Assembly (NCBI GenBank): GCA_965233665.1
Contig: CBDDTG010000050.1
Location: forward strand, 31,405-95,404
Reading direction: 5' to 3'
DNA from: Bacterioplanes sp965233665
Lineage (GTDB): Bacteria; Pseudomonadota; Gammaproteobacteria; Pseudomonadales; Oceanobacteraceae
Length of the DNA stretch: 64,000 nt
Each line of letters opens with the position of its first letter. Positions within the stretch are counted from its first letter, which is position 1. Shown piece by piece: positions 14,576 through 24,240 of this stretch. A program made the translations under genes and the position numbers. The notes under the pieces were generated by a model. It did not search any database. It saw only the letters and a list, made by a program, of their open reading frames with translations, and was not told where the DNA came from.

Positions 14576-17500
14576 ATGCGACTCAAAGCCATCAAACTGG
14601 CCGGCTTCAAATCCTTCGTTGATCCGACGACCGTGCCCTTTACCACCAATATGACCGGCATTGTCGGCCCCAACGGCTGTGGCAAATCCAACACCATTGA
14701 CGCCGTGCGCTGGGTCATGGGCGAAAGCTCGGCCAAGTATTTGCGTGGCGACGCCATGACCGACGTGATCTTTAACGGTTCCTCCGAACGCAAGCCGGTG
14801 GGCAAATGCAGCGTCGATCTGGTGTTTGATAACAGCGAAGGCAAGCTGCGCGGCGAATACGCCAAATACAACGAAGTTGCGGTGCGCCGTCAGGTCACAC
14901 GCGATGGCCAGTCTACTTACTACCTCAATGGCACCAAATGTCGGCGCAAAGACGTCACCGACTTGTTCTTAGGCACAGGCCTGGGTCCGCGTTCCTATGC
15001 CATCATCGAACAGGGCATGATTTCACGCCTGATTGAAGCCAAACCTGAAGAGCTTAGGGTGTACGTCGAAGAGGCGGCGGGCATTTCACGCTACAAAGAG
15101 CGCCGGCGCGAGACCGAAAACCGCATGCGCCGCACCCAGGAAAACCTGGAGCGCTTAAGTGACATACGCGAAGAGCTCGACCGCCAGCTGGCTCACTTGC
15201 AGCGCCAAGCCCAGGCCGCAGAAAAGTACAAAGAGTTAAAAGCCCAGGAGCGTGAGAAAAAAGCCCAGCTACAAGCGCTGCAATGGCAAACCCTAGATGC
15301 CGATTATCGCCAGCGTGAACAGCAAATCGGCGAGTTGCAGGTCACCTTTGAATCGCATATGGCGGCCCAGCGCAGTGCCGATGCCAGCATTGAAGAGTTG
15401 CGCCTGCAGCACACGGATAAAACCGACGCTTTTAATCAGGCACAAACGGCCTATTACGAAGTCGGCGCACAAATTGCCCGCCAAGAGCAAAAAGTCGAGC
15501 ACCAGTCGCAAATGTCGCTGCAGCTCGATCGCGACCTGGCCGAGGCCGAGCGCAGCTTGCTAGAAGCGCAAAAAGAACTGGAGCAAGATCAGCTCAAGCT
15601 GGAGCAGGTGAGCGAGCAGCGGCTGCAGTTAGAGCCAGAAATGGAGCTGCTGGAAGCGGCAGAGGAAGAGGCCAGCGAAGCCTTGATGCTGGCTGAAGAC
15701 GCTCAGCGCCAATGGCAAGACGATTGGGATCAGTTCACCCAGCGCGCCAGTGAGCCAACCCGTCAAGCCGAAGTGGCGCAAACGCGCATTCAAAACATCG
15801 AGCAGCAACTGCAGCGCCTGCAGCAGCGCCAGCAAAAACTGCAGGACGAACAACAGCAACTCGAGCACAACCCGGAGCTGGAAGAAATTCAGCTGCTGCA
15901 AGAGCAAAGCAGCGAGCAAGAGCTGCAATCCGAATCCCTGCAAGAGCAAGTCGATGCCCTGCAAGCCCAGCTGCAACAAGGCCAGGAAGCCCTAGAGCAG
16001 CGTCGCCAAGCGTTGGATGCCCAGCGCCAACAGCTGCAGCAGCACCTCAATCGCCAAACCACCTTGCAGGCACTGCAATCGGCTGCTTGGGGGGAAGGCT
16101 CCGAGGCGGTCAGCCATTGGCTGGAGAGCCATCAGCTGGCGCGCAAGCCACGCTTGGCAGAAAAGCTGCAAGTCGCCAGTGGTTGGGAAAAAGCGGTAGA
16201 AACCGTGCTCGGCGATTATTTGCAAGCGGTCTTGGTCGACGAGCTTGATCCGGTGCAGCATTGGCTCGACAGCTTAAGCGACGGTCAGCTGGCGCTGTGG
16301 CAAAGCCAGCCGGCCAGCGGCGAAGCTCAGCCTGAGCAGCTACTCAGCAAAGTCAGCAGCGACATCGATGTGGCGCCTTTATTGGCAGGGGTGCAGGTGG
16401 CGGAGGATTTGGCCACCGCCCTGGCGCAGCGCCAACAGCTGCAGCCGCAGCAGTCGATCATCACGCCCGAGGGCATTTGGCTGGGCCGCGACTGGCTGCG
16501 CATTAACCGCCAAAGCGGCGATGAAGGCGGCATGCTGGCGCGCCAGCAAGAGCTGGAGCAGCTGGAAGAGCTAATCGAACAGCTGGATATGGACGTTGAG
16601 GAAGCCGAAGTCGACCTCGATAGCGACCAGCTCAAACTGCGCAGTCAGCAACAGCAACGCGAAAACGCTCAGCGTGAGTTGCAGCAGGCCAGTCAAAAGC
16701 TGATTGCTTTGCGCTCACAGTTAGCGGGCAAGCAGGCGCGGGCAGAGCAGTTTGATGTGCGCCGCCGCCAGCTCGCCAGTGAGCTGGAGGAAATCACCGA
16801 GCAGCAGGAATTAGAACGCGAGCAACTTGAGGTGTTGCGTGAGCAATGGCACGAAGCCATGGCCGCCGTCGACGAAGACACGGATCAACGCGAGCAGCTG
16901 CAGCAACGCCGCGAACAGGTGCAAACTCAGCTGCAGCAAGCGCGCGCCCAGGCCGGTCAACATAAAGATCGACGTCATCAATTGCAGTTGCAGCTGCAGC
17001 AACTGAGCAGCAGCGAGCAGGGCTTGAATCAAGCCATCGAACGCTTGGGGGCGCAGCTACAAACAGCGCGCCAGCGGCGCGAAAGCATCGTTGAGCAGCA
17101 ATCGCGTGATCACTCCGCCGACCTGGAACTGCTCAAGGCAGCACTAGAAGAAATGCTACAACAGCGCGTCAGCGCAGAAGAGCAAATGCAAGCCCGGCGC
17201 CATGAGTTGGAGCAGGTGGATGCCAAACTGCGTGAGTTAGAGCAGCAACGCAGCGACGCCGAGAAGAAAGCACTGGAAGTGCGCAATGCCCTCGAAAAAG
17301 TACGCATGGAATGCCAAGCGCTGGATATTCGCCGCCAGGCATTGGTCGATCAGCTCAAAGAGAGCGGTCTGACCCTGCACGAGGTGATGCAAGCTATGCC
17401 GGAAGAGGCCGACGCCGAAGCCTGGCAGCAGGAGTTGCAGCGCATTGGCGAGCGCATTCAGCGCCTCGGTGCCATTAACTTGGCAGCGATTGAAGAGTAC

Positions 17501-18079
17501 CAAACGCAATCTGAGCGCAAGCGCTATTTGGATGAGCAAAACACCGACTTGGAAAAAGCGTTGGAAACCTTAGAAGGGGCGATCAACAAGATTGATCGTG
17601 AAACCCGTACGCGCTTTAAAGAAACCTTTGATCACATCAACAGCGGTTTGGCGGAATTGTTCCCTAAGGTGTTTGGTGGTGGCCATGCCTCACTGGAATT
17701 AACCGGCGACGACATGCTCAATACCGGCGTGGCCATTATGGCGCGCCCGCCGGGCAAGAAAAACAGCACCATTCACTTGCTCTCTGGCGGTGAAAAGGCG
17801 CTCACCGCCATTGCTCTGGTGTTTTCCATCTTCCAGCTCAACCCTGCACCGTTCTGTATGCTCGATGAAGTCGATGCGCCCCTGGATGATGCCAACGTGG
17901 GGCGTTATGCCCGTTTGGTTAAAGCTATGTCAGATAAGGTGCAGTTTATTTACATCACCCACAATAAAATCGCGATGGAAATGGCAGCGCAGTTAATGGG
18001 GGTGACCATGCAAGAGCCCGGCGTTTCTCGTCTGGTGAGCGTTGATGTGGAAGAAGCCGCAGAAATGATCGACCAATAA
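14576..18079 (+). CDS. smc: Chromosome condensation protein Smc
   Basis: 1167 residues, normal length. The N-terminal ATPase half has Walker A GPNGCGKSN at residues 31-39. Two very Gln/Glu-rich coiled coils flank a hinge at about 510-650. The C-terminal half has the ABC signature LLSGGEKALTAIAL and Walker B FCMLDEVDAPLDDAN. Smc dimers load on DNA with ScpA/ScpB and organise the chromosome after replication. No scpA or scpB is in the window. The gene is followed by zipA and ligA, as in pseudomonads. Confidence 0.97.
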   Translation: MRLKAIKLAGFKSFVDPTTVPFTTNMTGIVGPNGCGKSNTIDAVRWVMGESSAKYLRGDAMTDVIFNGSSERKPVGKCSVDLVFDNSEGKLRGEYAKYNEVAVRRQVTRDGQSTYYLNGTKCRRKDVTDLFLGTGLGPRSYAIIEQGMISRLIEAKPEELRVYVEEAAGISRYKERRRETENRMRRTQENLERLSDIREELDRQLAHLQRQAQAAEKYKELKAQEREKKAQLQALQWQTLDADYRQREQQIGELQVTFESHMAAQRSADASIEELRLQHTDKTDAFNQAQTAYYEVGAQIARQEQKVEHQSQMSLQLDRDLAEAERSLLEAQKELEQDQLKLEQVSEQRLQLEPEMELLEAAEEEASEALMLAEDAQRQWQDDWDQFTQRASEPTRQAEVAQTRIQNIEQQLQRLQQRQQKLQDEQQQLEHNPELEEIQLLQEQSSEQELQSESLQEQVDALQAQLQQGQEALEQRRQALDAQRQQLQQHLNRQTTLQALQSAAWGEGSEAVSHWLESHQLARKPRLAEKLQVASGWEKAVETVLGDYLQAVLVDELDPVQHWLDSLSDGQLALWQSQPASGEAQPEQLLSKVSSDIDVAPLLAGVQVAEDLATALAQRQQLQPQQSIITPEGIWLGRDWLRINRQSGDEGGMLARQQELEQLEELIEQLDMDVEEAEVDLDSDQLKLRSQQQQRENAQRELQQASQKLIALRSQLAGKQARAEQFDVRRRQLASELEEITEQQELEREQLEVLREQWHEAMAAVDEDTDQREQLQQRREQVQTQLQQARAQAGQHKDRRHQLQLQLQQLSSSEQGLNQAIERLGAQLQTARQRRESIVEQQSRDHSADLELLKAALEEMLQQRVSAEEQMQARRHELEQVDAKLRELEQQRSDAEKKALEVRNALEKVRMECQALDIRRQALVDQLKESGLTLHEVMQAMPEEADAEAWQQELQRIGERIQRLGAINLAAIEEYQTQSERKRYLDEQNTDLEKALETLEGAINKIDRETRTRFKETFDHINSGLAELFPKVFGGGHASLELTGDDMLNTGVAIMARPPGKKNSTIHLLSGGEKALTAIALVFSIFQLNPAPFCMLDEVDAPLDDANVGRYARLVKAMSDKVQFIYITHNKIAMEMAAQLMGVTMQEPGVSRLVSVDVEEAAEMIDQ

Positions 18080-18296
18080 CGCTGCGGGTGCTTTGGTTGG
18101 CGTAAGGCAGGTCAGCAAAGGTAAATCTGCTGCCCGCGGCAGGTAACATGGTCGTAGGGTCTGTTTTCGCTGCATGGGTTGTGTAACACTTTGGTGGGAA
18201 TGGCCATACAGGGCCTGACCGCTTGCTTGCCGATGGTGGTAGTTTCCGGCAAGTGCAACAACAAATAGCAATATCGTTTTTTTAAGGTACTTAGTT

Positions 18297-19454
18297 ATGG
18301 AATGGAGCTGGCGCACCGTCATGATCCTGCTCGGTTTGCTGGGCATGGTGGTGATCCTGATTGATGGTTTTCGACGCATGCGCAGGGCGCGGGCCGAGGC
18401 TTTGCGCTTGGACGTGTCCAATGAATTTCGCTTCCCTGATGAAGGACACAACCCGGAGCTGCCCGGCGGTGGGGCGCGCATTATCGGCGACGATGAGCCA
18501 GAAGCGCCCGCGGTGGAGCGACGTGAACCAACCTTGAGCTTGGATGATGAACCTGAACTCAATGCGCCCATAACGAAGCAGGACGATGCCTCTGAGTCTT
18601 TTAGCGCTGACGATGGCCCGGATGATATTTCGCAAATCCCCAAGGTTAAGCCGGTCAACCTGGATGAATCGGTACCTGTGTTGATGGACGTTGAAGAGCT
18701 GGGTGATGACGTCGATAGCGCACCCAATACGACTGCCGATGACGTTAGCGGCGTTGATGGGAAAGTTACTTCTGACACGGTTGTAGGTGATGATGTCGCC
18801 AAGGCGGACAGCGTTGAAGCATCTGACGTTGATGAGCATGCGGCGCCAGAGCATGCTCATTATGACCCACAGCCCGAGTTGGAAGACCCAGCTAGCATTA
18901 ACGATCCACACCTGGAGCAAGAGCTGGATGATGTGCCTGAACCGGCGCCAGAGCTGGTGCAGCCGGTAAACTTTGCCTCACCCGATGCTGAGCTTTTAAG
19001 CGAGCGCCCGGCGCCGGAGCTGGTGCTGGTGATTCACGTTCTGTCGCAGGCCGAATCCGGTTTTCCAGGACGTGATGTACTGTTTTTATTCAATAGCTGC
19101 GATTTGCGCTACGGCGAGAAGAATATCTTTCATCGCTACGAGCAGCCCGACGGCAAAGGCTGCGTGCAGTTCTCCGTTGCCCAAAGCCATGAGCCGGGCA
19201 GTTTTGTGCCCTTGGCGATGGCCGACAGCCACTACCCAGGGCTGAGCTTCTTCCTCAGTTTGCCGGGTGCGCACAAGCCGCTTGAGGCCTATGAGGCCAT
19301 GTCAGAAATGGCTCAGCTGGTGGCGCGCAAGCTAGGCGGCGATTTGCTCGATGGCGAGCACAGCACGCTGACGCCACAAACCATGGAGCACGATCGCGCG
19401 CAAATTATGGATTTTGAACGTCGCCAGCGCTTGCAACAGCGCAAGCGCGGCTGA
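18297..19454 (+). CDS. zipA: Cell division protein ZipA
   Basis: 385 residues. An N-terminal membrane anchor (MILLGLLGMVVILIDGF) is followed by a short basic stretch, then a long acidic linker (about residues 50-240) rich in Asp, Glu, Pro and Val. The C-terminal ZipA domain (about 243-370) has DVLFLFNSCDLRYGEKNIFHR and the GLSFFLSLPG core that binds the FtsZ tail. It tethers the Z-ring to the inner membrane. It lies 217 bases after smc, in a gap with no gene, and 48 bases before ligA. Confidence 0.93.
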   Translation: MEWSWRTVMILLGLLGMVVILIDGFRRMRRARAEALRLDVSNEFRFPDEGHNPELPGGGARIIGDDEPEAPAVERREPTLSLDDEPELNAPITKQDDASESFSADDGPDDISQIPKVKPVNLDESVPVLMDVEELGDDVDSAPNTTADDVSGVDGKVTSDTVVGDDVAKADSVEASDVDEHAAPEHAHYDPQPELEDPASINDPHLEQELDDVPEPAPELVQPVNFASPDAELLSERPAPELVLVIHVLSQAESGFPGRDVLFLFNSCDLRYGEKNIFHRYEQPDGKGCVQFSVAQSHEPGSFVPLAMADSHYPGLSFFLSLPGAHKPLEAYEAMSEMAQLVARKLGGDLLDGEHSTLTPQTMEHDRAQIMDFERRQRLQQRKRG

Positions 19455-19502
19455 CCTCCCGATTCACCGGCGCCATCATGGCGCCCGATGCAATGAAACC
19501 AC

Positions 19503-21557
19503 ATGACTGACCATAGCCTGCCAGAGTTTGACAGCGCGCAAGCGCGCGCCACTGAGCTGCAGCAACTGCTGCATCGCTACAATCAAGAGTATTATCAATA
19601 CGATAGCCCCAGCATTCCGGACGCCGAATACGATCGCTTGTTGCGCGAACTGCAGCAGCTCGAAGCCGCCTACCCAGAGCTGCAAACGCCAGACTCGCCC
19701 ACGCAGCGCGTCGGCTCCACACCGCTCAGTGCCTTTGAAGAAGTGGCGCACGAACGCCCCATGCTGTCATTGGATAACGCCATGAACGGCGACGAGTTCG
19801 CCGATTTTTATGCGCGCCTACAGCGTCTGGCCGGTAGTAGCAACGACATTGCTTTGGTGTGTGAACCCAAGCTCGATGGTGCGGCGGTCAGTTTGCTGTA
19901 TGAGCAGGGCCAGCTAGTGCGCGCTGCGACCCGTGGCGATGGCAGCAGCGGTGAAAACATTACCGCCAATGTGCGCACCATTAAAAATGTGCCGCTGACC
20001 TTGCAGGGCGATTTCCCTGAGCGGCTTGAAGTGCGCGGTGAAGTCTACATGCCATTGAGTGGTTTTGAGCGTTACAACCAGCAAGCACGCGAACAGGGCG
20101 GTAAGGTGTTTGCCAATCCGCGCAATGCCGCGGCTGGCTCTTTGCGCCAGCTGGACTCCAAAATCACCGCCAAGCGGCCATTAGAGTTTTGTGCCTATGG
20201 CTTAGGCGTGGTCAGTGATGAGGCGAGCTTACCGGATACCTTGTTTGCCGTGTTTGCCTGCATTCGTGATTGGGGTTTTAAGGTCAACGATGAGCTGACC
20301 CTGGCTAATAATCTAACCGAGGCCCAGGCGTTTTACGCTCAGCTGGGTGCTAAGCGTCATGGCTTGGGTTATGAAATCGATGGCACGGTATTTAAAGTTA
20401 ATGATCTGGCCCTGCAGCAGCAAATGGGCTTTGTGGCGCGTGCGCCGCGCTGGGCCATTGCGTATAAATTTCCGGCGGTAGAGCAAATGACGCGCTTAAA
20501 TGGTGTCGATTTTCAGGTCGGGCGCACCGGTGCGATTACGCCGGTGGCGCGGTTGGCGCCGGTGGCAGTGGCTGGGGTCACGGTCAGCAATGCCACCTTG
20601 CACAACATGGATGAAATCGAACGTTTAAATGTGTGCATTGGCGATACCGTTGTGGTGCGCCGCGCTGGCGATGTGATTCCGCAAATAGTGTCTGTGGTAA
20701 TGGATCAGCGCCCAGAGGATGCCGCCGCTATACAAATGCCAGAGCATTGCCCGGTGTGCGATTCTCATGTGGAGCGGGTTGAAGGCGAGGCTGTGGCGCG
20801 CTGCACCGGCGGCTTGGTCTGTGCGGCACAGCGCAAAGAAGCCATTAAGCACTTTGCCTCGCGCAAAGCCCTGGATATTGAAGGCTTAGGCGACAAGCTG
20901 ATCGAGCAGTTGGTGGATGCCGATTTAATCGATGCCGTCGATGATCTGTTTCATTTGCAGCATGAACAGCTGGTGGCGCTGGAGCGCATGGGCCCCAAGT
21001 CGGCGGATAACGTGTTGGCCGCCATTGAAACGGCCAAGCAAACCACGCTGGGGCGTTTTTTATACGCCCTTGGCATTCGCGAAGTGGGTGTGGTGACGGC
21101 GCAAAATCTGGCCAGTTATTTTGGCTTTTTGCAGCGCATTATGGATGCCAGCCACGAGCAGTTGCTGGCGGTGGACGATATCGGCGACATCGTCGCCCGT
21201 CATATCGTGAACTTTTTCGCCGAGCCGCATAACCGCAGCACCATTGAACAACTGCAAGCTGCCGGTGTGACTTGGCAGGAGTCTGAGCCACAAGCCGCCG
21301 CAGCCAGCGAGCTGCCTTTGGCTGGGCAAACCACGGTGATTACTGGCACGTTAACCGCAATGAGCCGTGATGACGCCAAAGCGGCGTTGCAAGCATTGGG
21401 GGCCAAAGTCACAGGCAGTGTTTCAGCCAAAACGGATTTTTTGGTGGCCGGCGAGAAGGCCGGTAGCAAACTCAGCAAAGCCCAGTCGTTGGGCGTTGAA
21501 ATTCTCGATGAAGCTGCGCTGCAAACCTTGCTGGCGCAGCATGGGGGGCAGGGCTGA
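19503..21557 (+). CDS. ligA: NAD-dependent DNA ligase LigA
   Basis: 684 residues, normal length. The adenylation lysine is K123 in CEPKLDGAAVS. An OB-fold region, a four-Cys zinc finger starting CPVCDSHVERVEGEAVARC and including a later Cys, helix-hairpin-helix repeats and a C-terminal BRCT domain (about 600-680, PLAGQTTVITGTL) are all present. It seals nicks in replication and repair using NAD. Its stop codon overlaps the start of the transglycosylase-like lipoprotein gene (TGATG), which suggests coupled translation. Confidence 0.97.
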   Translation: MTDHSLPEFDSAQARATELQQLLHRYNQEYYQYDSPSIPDAEYDRLLRELQQLEAAYPELQTPDSPTQRVGSTPLSAFEEVAHERPMLSLDNAMNGDEFADFYARLQRLAGSSNDIALVCEPKLDGAAVSLLYEQGQLVRAATRGDGSSGENITANVRTIKNVPLTLQGDFPERLEVRGEVYMPLSGFERYNQQAREQGGKVFANPRNAAAGSLRQLDSKITAKRPLEFCAYGLGVVSDEASLPDTLFAVFACIRDWGFKVNDELTLANNLTEAQAFYAQLGAKRHGLGYEIDGTVFKVNDLALQQQMGFVARAPRWAIAYKFPAVEQMTRLNGVDFQVGRTGAITPVARLAPVAVAGVTVSNATLHNMDEIERLNVCIGDTVVVRRAGDVIPQIVSVVMDQRPEDAAAIQMPEHCPVCDSHVERVEGEAVARCTGGLVCAAQRKEAIKHFASRKALDIEGLGDKLIEQLVDADLIDAVDDLFHLQHEQLVALERMGPKSADNVLAAIETAKQTTLGRFLYALGIREVGVVTAQNLASYFGFLQRIMDASHEQLLAVDDIGDIVARHIVNFFAEPHNRSTIEQLQAAGVTWQESEPQAAAASELPLAGQTTVITGTLTAMSRDDAKAALQALGAKVTGSVSAKTDFLVAGEKAGSKLSKAQSLGVEILDEAALQTLLAQHGGQG

Positions 21558-22222
21558 TGCGTAGGCTGCTGGTGTTGGCAAGTGTGCTGTGGTTAGCGGC
21601 TTGCTCGACGCCGCAGCCGCGCAACATTAACGATGTCTGTCATATCTATGACGAATATTACGATTGGTACAACGCCTCGAAGGCAGTGAAGGACAGATAT
21701 GGCATTCCGGAAGCCGTGACCATGGCGTTTATTCACCAGGAGTCCAAATTCATCGACGACAGCCGCCCGCCCCGCAAATGGTATTTGTGGATCATTCCCG
21801 GGCCGCGCCCTTCTTCTGCTTATGGCTATGCGCAAGCCCTCGACAGCACTTGGGAGGAGTATCAGCGCTTAACCGGTAACTGGAGTGCCGATCGCGACGA
21901 GTTTGAAGATGCCGTCGATTTTGTCGGCTGGTACAACGCGCGCACCATTCGCCGCACCGGCATCGCGTCGCACGATGCTTACCGCCTGTATCTGGCCTAC
22001 CACGAGGGTGCGGGTGGTTATTTACGCGGCACCTATAAAAACAAAGGCTGGTTATTGCGGGTGGCAAAAAAAGTACAGCGTCGCGCCAATGCCTACCAGC
22101 GCCAGCTAGCCAGCTGCCGCGAAGAGCTCGACGACGGCTGGTTCTGGCGCTCGCTGTTTGGCCAGCAAGGGCAGCGCCCGGTGGCTTATTTGCTGCCGCC
22201 TTCCTCATCATCCTTTGATTGA
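21557..22222 (+). CDS. Transglycosylase SLT-domain lipoprotein
   Basis: 221 residues. The N-terminus is a lipoprotein signal (LASVLWLAACST, lipid-modified Cys at residue 16). The SLT-type domain has the catalytic-Glu stretch AFIHQESKF near residue 58, SAYGYAQALDSTWEEY near 96, and AYHEGAGGYLRGTYKNKGWL near 150. It should cut or remodel peptidoglycan from the outer membrane side. Its coupling with ligA does not indicate a shared function; the neighbourhood is division and wall related. The C-terminus ends in a Ser-rich tail. Confidence 0.85.
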   Translation: MRRLLVLASVLWLAACSTPQPRNINDVCHIYDEYYDWYNASKAVKDRYGIPEAVTMAFIHQESKFIDDSRPPRKWYLWIIPGPRPSSAYGYAQALDSTWEEYQRLTGNWSADRDEFEDAVDFVGWYNARTIRRTGIASHDAYRLYLAYHEGAGGYLRGTYKNKGWLLRVAKKVQRRANAYQRQLASCREELDDGWFWRSLFGQQGQRPVAYLLPPSSSSFD

Positions 22223-22280
22223 TGCTTTAGTCATAGACTCTGACGAAAGTAGTACGTACAGAGACTGCTGGCGTAAACAC

Positions 22281-22315
22281 TGGCTATAAACTGCGTCACG
22301 GAAAGCTTATAGCCA
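22281..22315. repeat. 9-bp inverted repeat before the diguanylate cyclase gene
   Basis: TGGCTATAA (22,281-22,289) pairs with TTATAGCCA (22,307-22,315) around 17 bases. It lies in the 184-base gap before the cyclase and after the lipoprotein gene. No T-run follows, so it may be a regulator site rather than a terminator. Confidence 0.5.
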
Positions 22316-22406
22316 CTGCGGCTGTTACATGCAGTTGCGTTGGTGGTTTATGTTGGCTAGCAGCATGCTAGAGTTTATTTACTTCTTTCTTTAGGCGGGT
22401 CCGCCC

Positions 22407-24176
22407 ATGGATGTCCTACTGCTTGTGGTTGCCGCCCTAATATTGGGGGGCGCTGCGAGTTACTGGTGGTTCTTCCACCGCGCTCAACAACTTGCTTCAC
22501 GCACGGGTGGAGACAGTGATCTGCTGTTCTTGCACAGCCCAGATCCGACACTGGTGGTGAATCAGCAAGGGCGAATAGAGCGCGCGAACATCGCTGCCCA
22601 TCAGTTGTTGGGTTACTCACCAGGCCAGCTAGACGGTGGGGATGTGTCGCAGCTGGTGCCAGAAGGCGCACGATTGCACCACGATTCACTGATTGGCTTG
22701 TTCTTCTCCAGCGCCGGTGAGCGGCGCATGCGCAATAGAATTTCTATTTGCCACGCTGATGGCCACAGCATTGCAGCAGAGATTCACTTGTCATTAATTA
22801 CATTGCATGGCAAACCACTGGCTTTGGCGGCGATGCGCGACAGTTCACGCCTGGCGGAAGAAGAGCGTAATCTGCGTGAGCTGGAGAAACGCTACCAAAG
22901 TCTGTTTGAGCAGCATTCGGTGGGCATCGCAGTGGTGAGCCTGGGTGGTCACTTTATGCAGGTTAATGACAGCTTATGCTCAGCTCTGGGGTATTCTCGT
23001 GAAACGTTAATGACGTTGTGCTTTCAAGATATTACCCACCCTGACGATTTGCGCCAGGATGTTGATGAGTTGCGGGCGTTAATCGAAGGTAAAAAAAATA
23101 CCTACGCCATTGAAAAGCGCTATATCAGAGCCGATGGTCAGGTGATGTGGGCTCAGCTGACAGTGAATTTGGTAAGCAATGAGCAGGGCAAGCCAGACTA
23201 TTTTATTTCCAATGTGGTGGATATTTCGCAGCGCAAATGGGCAATGCATTTATTGCAAGAATCTGAAGATAAATTCCGTACCATTGCAGAAACCATTCGC
23301 TCCGTTGTATGGATGGCGACCCCAGGTGCTGATCGCATTCTTTATGTGAACAAAGCTTATGAGCGTATTTGGGGGCGCAGCCGCGATATCTTGTATGAAA
23401 ACCCACAGGCCTTATTGGACGCCATTGTGCCAGAGGATCGTAATGCGATTCATGCCGCCATGAGCCAGCACCGTCAGGGAGCGTGGGAGCTTGAGTATCG
23501 TATCCGCAATGCCGATGGCCACCTGCGTTACATTCATGATATTGGTCATGGCGTTAATGGCGAGGATGGGCGGTTAAAGTATTTGATTGGATTGGCAACG
23601 GATACCACAGAGCAGGTGGAGGCACGTCAAGCCATTGAACAAGCCTTGGAGCGGGAGCAGGAAGTTCGCCAGATGCTGCAAGAGCAGCTGCGAAGAGACC
23701 CTTTGACCGGTTGTCTTAACCGCCAAGCGCTGTACGAAGAATTAGATGCGCAATGGGGTTTGTATCGTCGCCATCAAACACCCAGTACCATTTTATTCAT
23801 TGATCTCAACGATTTTAAAATCATTAATGATAATTACGGCCATATTGCCGGTGATCAGGCATTGCTGCTGCTGGCAGATAAATTGCGCAATATCATTCGT
23901 GCCAGTGATTCGCTTGCGCGTTATGCGGGTGATGAGTTTGTTGTAGTGCTGCCGCAAACAACGGCACCAGAGGCCAAAAGTGTGGTTGATAAAATTCGCC
24001 GTCAGGTGCTTACCTTCAGTACCGATGATGGTTGTGAAATCGCAGTACCCTTTAGTATCGGCATGGCTTACGTCGGCTACCCTGATATTGATGGTCCTAC
24101 CTCTTGGATTACCGTGGCCGATCAGGCGATGTATTTGGATAAAGATCGCTATCGCCAAGCGAAAGGCGACGAATAG
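22407..24176 (+). CDS. Membrane-anchored PAS-PAS-PAS-GGDEF diguanylate cyclase
   Basis: 589 residues. One N-terminal membrane segment (about 3-22) is followed by three PAS-like modules (about 35-150, 160-280, 285-410), a short coiled coil, and a GGDEF domain (about 430-589). The active-site motif is AGDEF (507-511) instead of GGDEF; AGDEF occurs in active enzymes. The product-inhibition I-site RASD is exactly five residues upstream (498-501). It should make cyclic di-GMP in response to a signal sensed by the PAS domains. A small hairpin GGCGG/CCGCC lies directly before the start codon and overlaps the likely ribosome site. Confidence 0.9.
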   Translation: MDVLLLVVAALILGGAASYWWFFHRAQQLASRTGGDSDLLFLHSPDPTLVVNQQGRIERANIAAHQLLGYSPGQLDGGDVSQLVPEGARLHHDSLIGLFFSSAGERRMRNRISICHADGHSIAAEIHLSLITLHGKPLALAAMRDSSRLAEEERNLRELEKRYQSLFEQHSVGIAVVSLGGHFMQVNDSLCSALGYSRETLMTLCFQDITHPDDLRQDVDELRALIEGKKNTYAIEKRYIRADGQVMWAQLTVNLVSNEQGKPDYFISNVVDISQRKWAMHLLQESEDKFRTIAETIRSVVWMATPGADRILYVNKAYERIWGRSRDILYENPQALLDAIVPEDRNAIHAAMSQHRQGAWELEYRIRNADGHLRYIHDIGHGVNGEDGRLKYLIGLATDTTEQVEARQAIEQALEREQEVRQMLQEQLRRDPLTGCLNRQALYEELDAQWGLYRRHQTPSTILFIDLNDFKIINDNYGHIAGDQALLLLADKLRNIIRASDSLARYAGDEFVVVLPQTTAPEAKSVVDKIRRQVLTFSTDDGCEIAVPFSIGMAYVGYPDIDGPTSWITVADQAMYLDKDRYRQAKGDE

Positions 24177-24240
24177 CCTTGTTTTACTAATTCATACTTT
24201 TGGTGGCTCGCATTACGGATCTTGCCATTGCTTGATAATT

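Noticed and set aside
18080..18296. Small gene or RNA in the smc-zipA gap
   Set aside because: Frames are short and without ribosome sites; a 7-bp stem (CTTGCCG/CGGCAAG) is present but has no T-run.
23980..24240. N-terminal extension of the transposase remnant
   Set aside because: This part is a shadow of the cyclase gene in another frame and has no transposase similarity.
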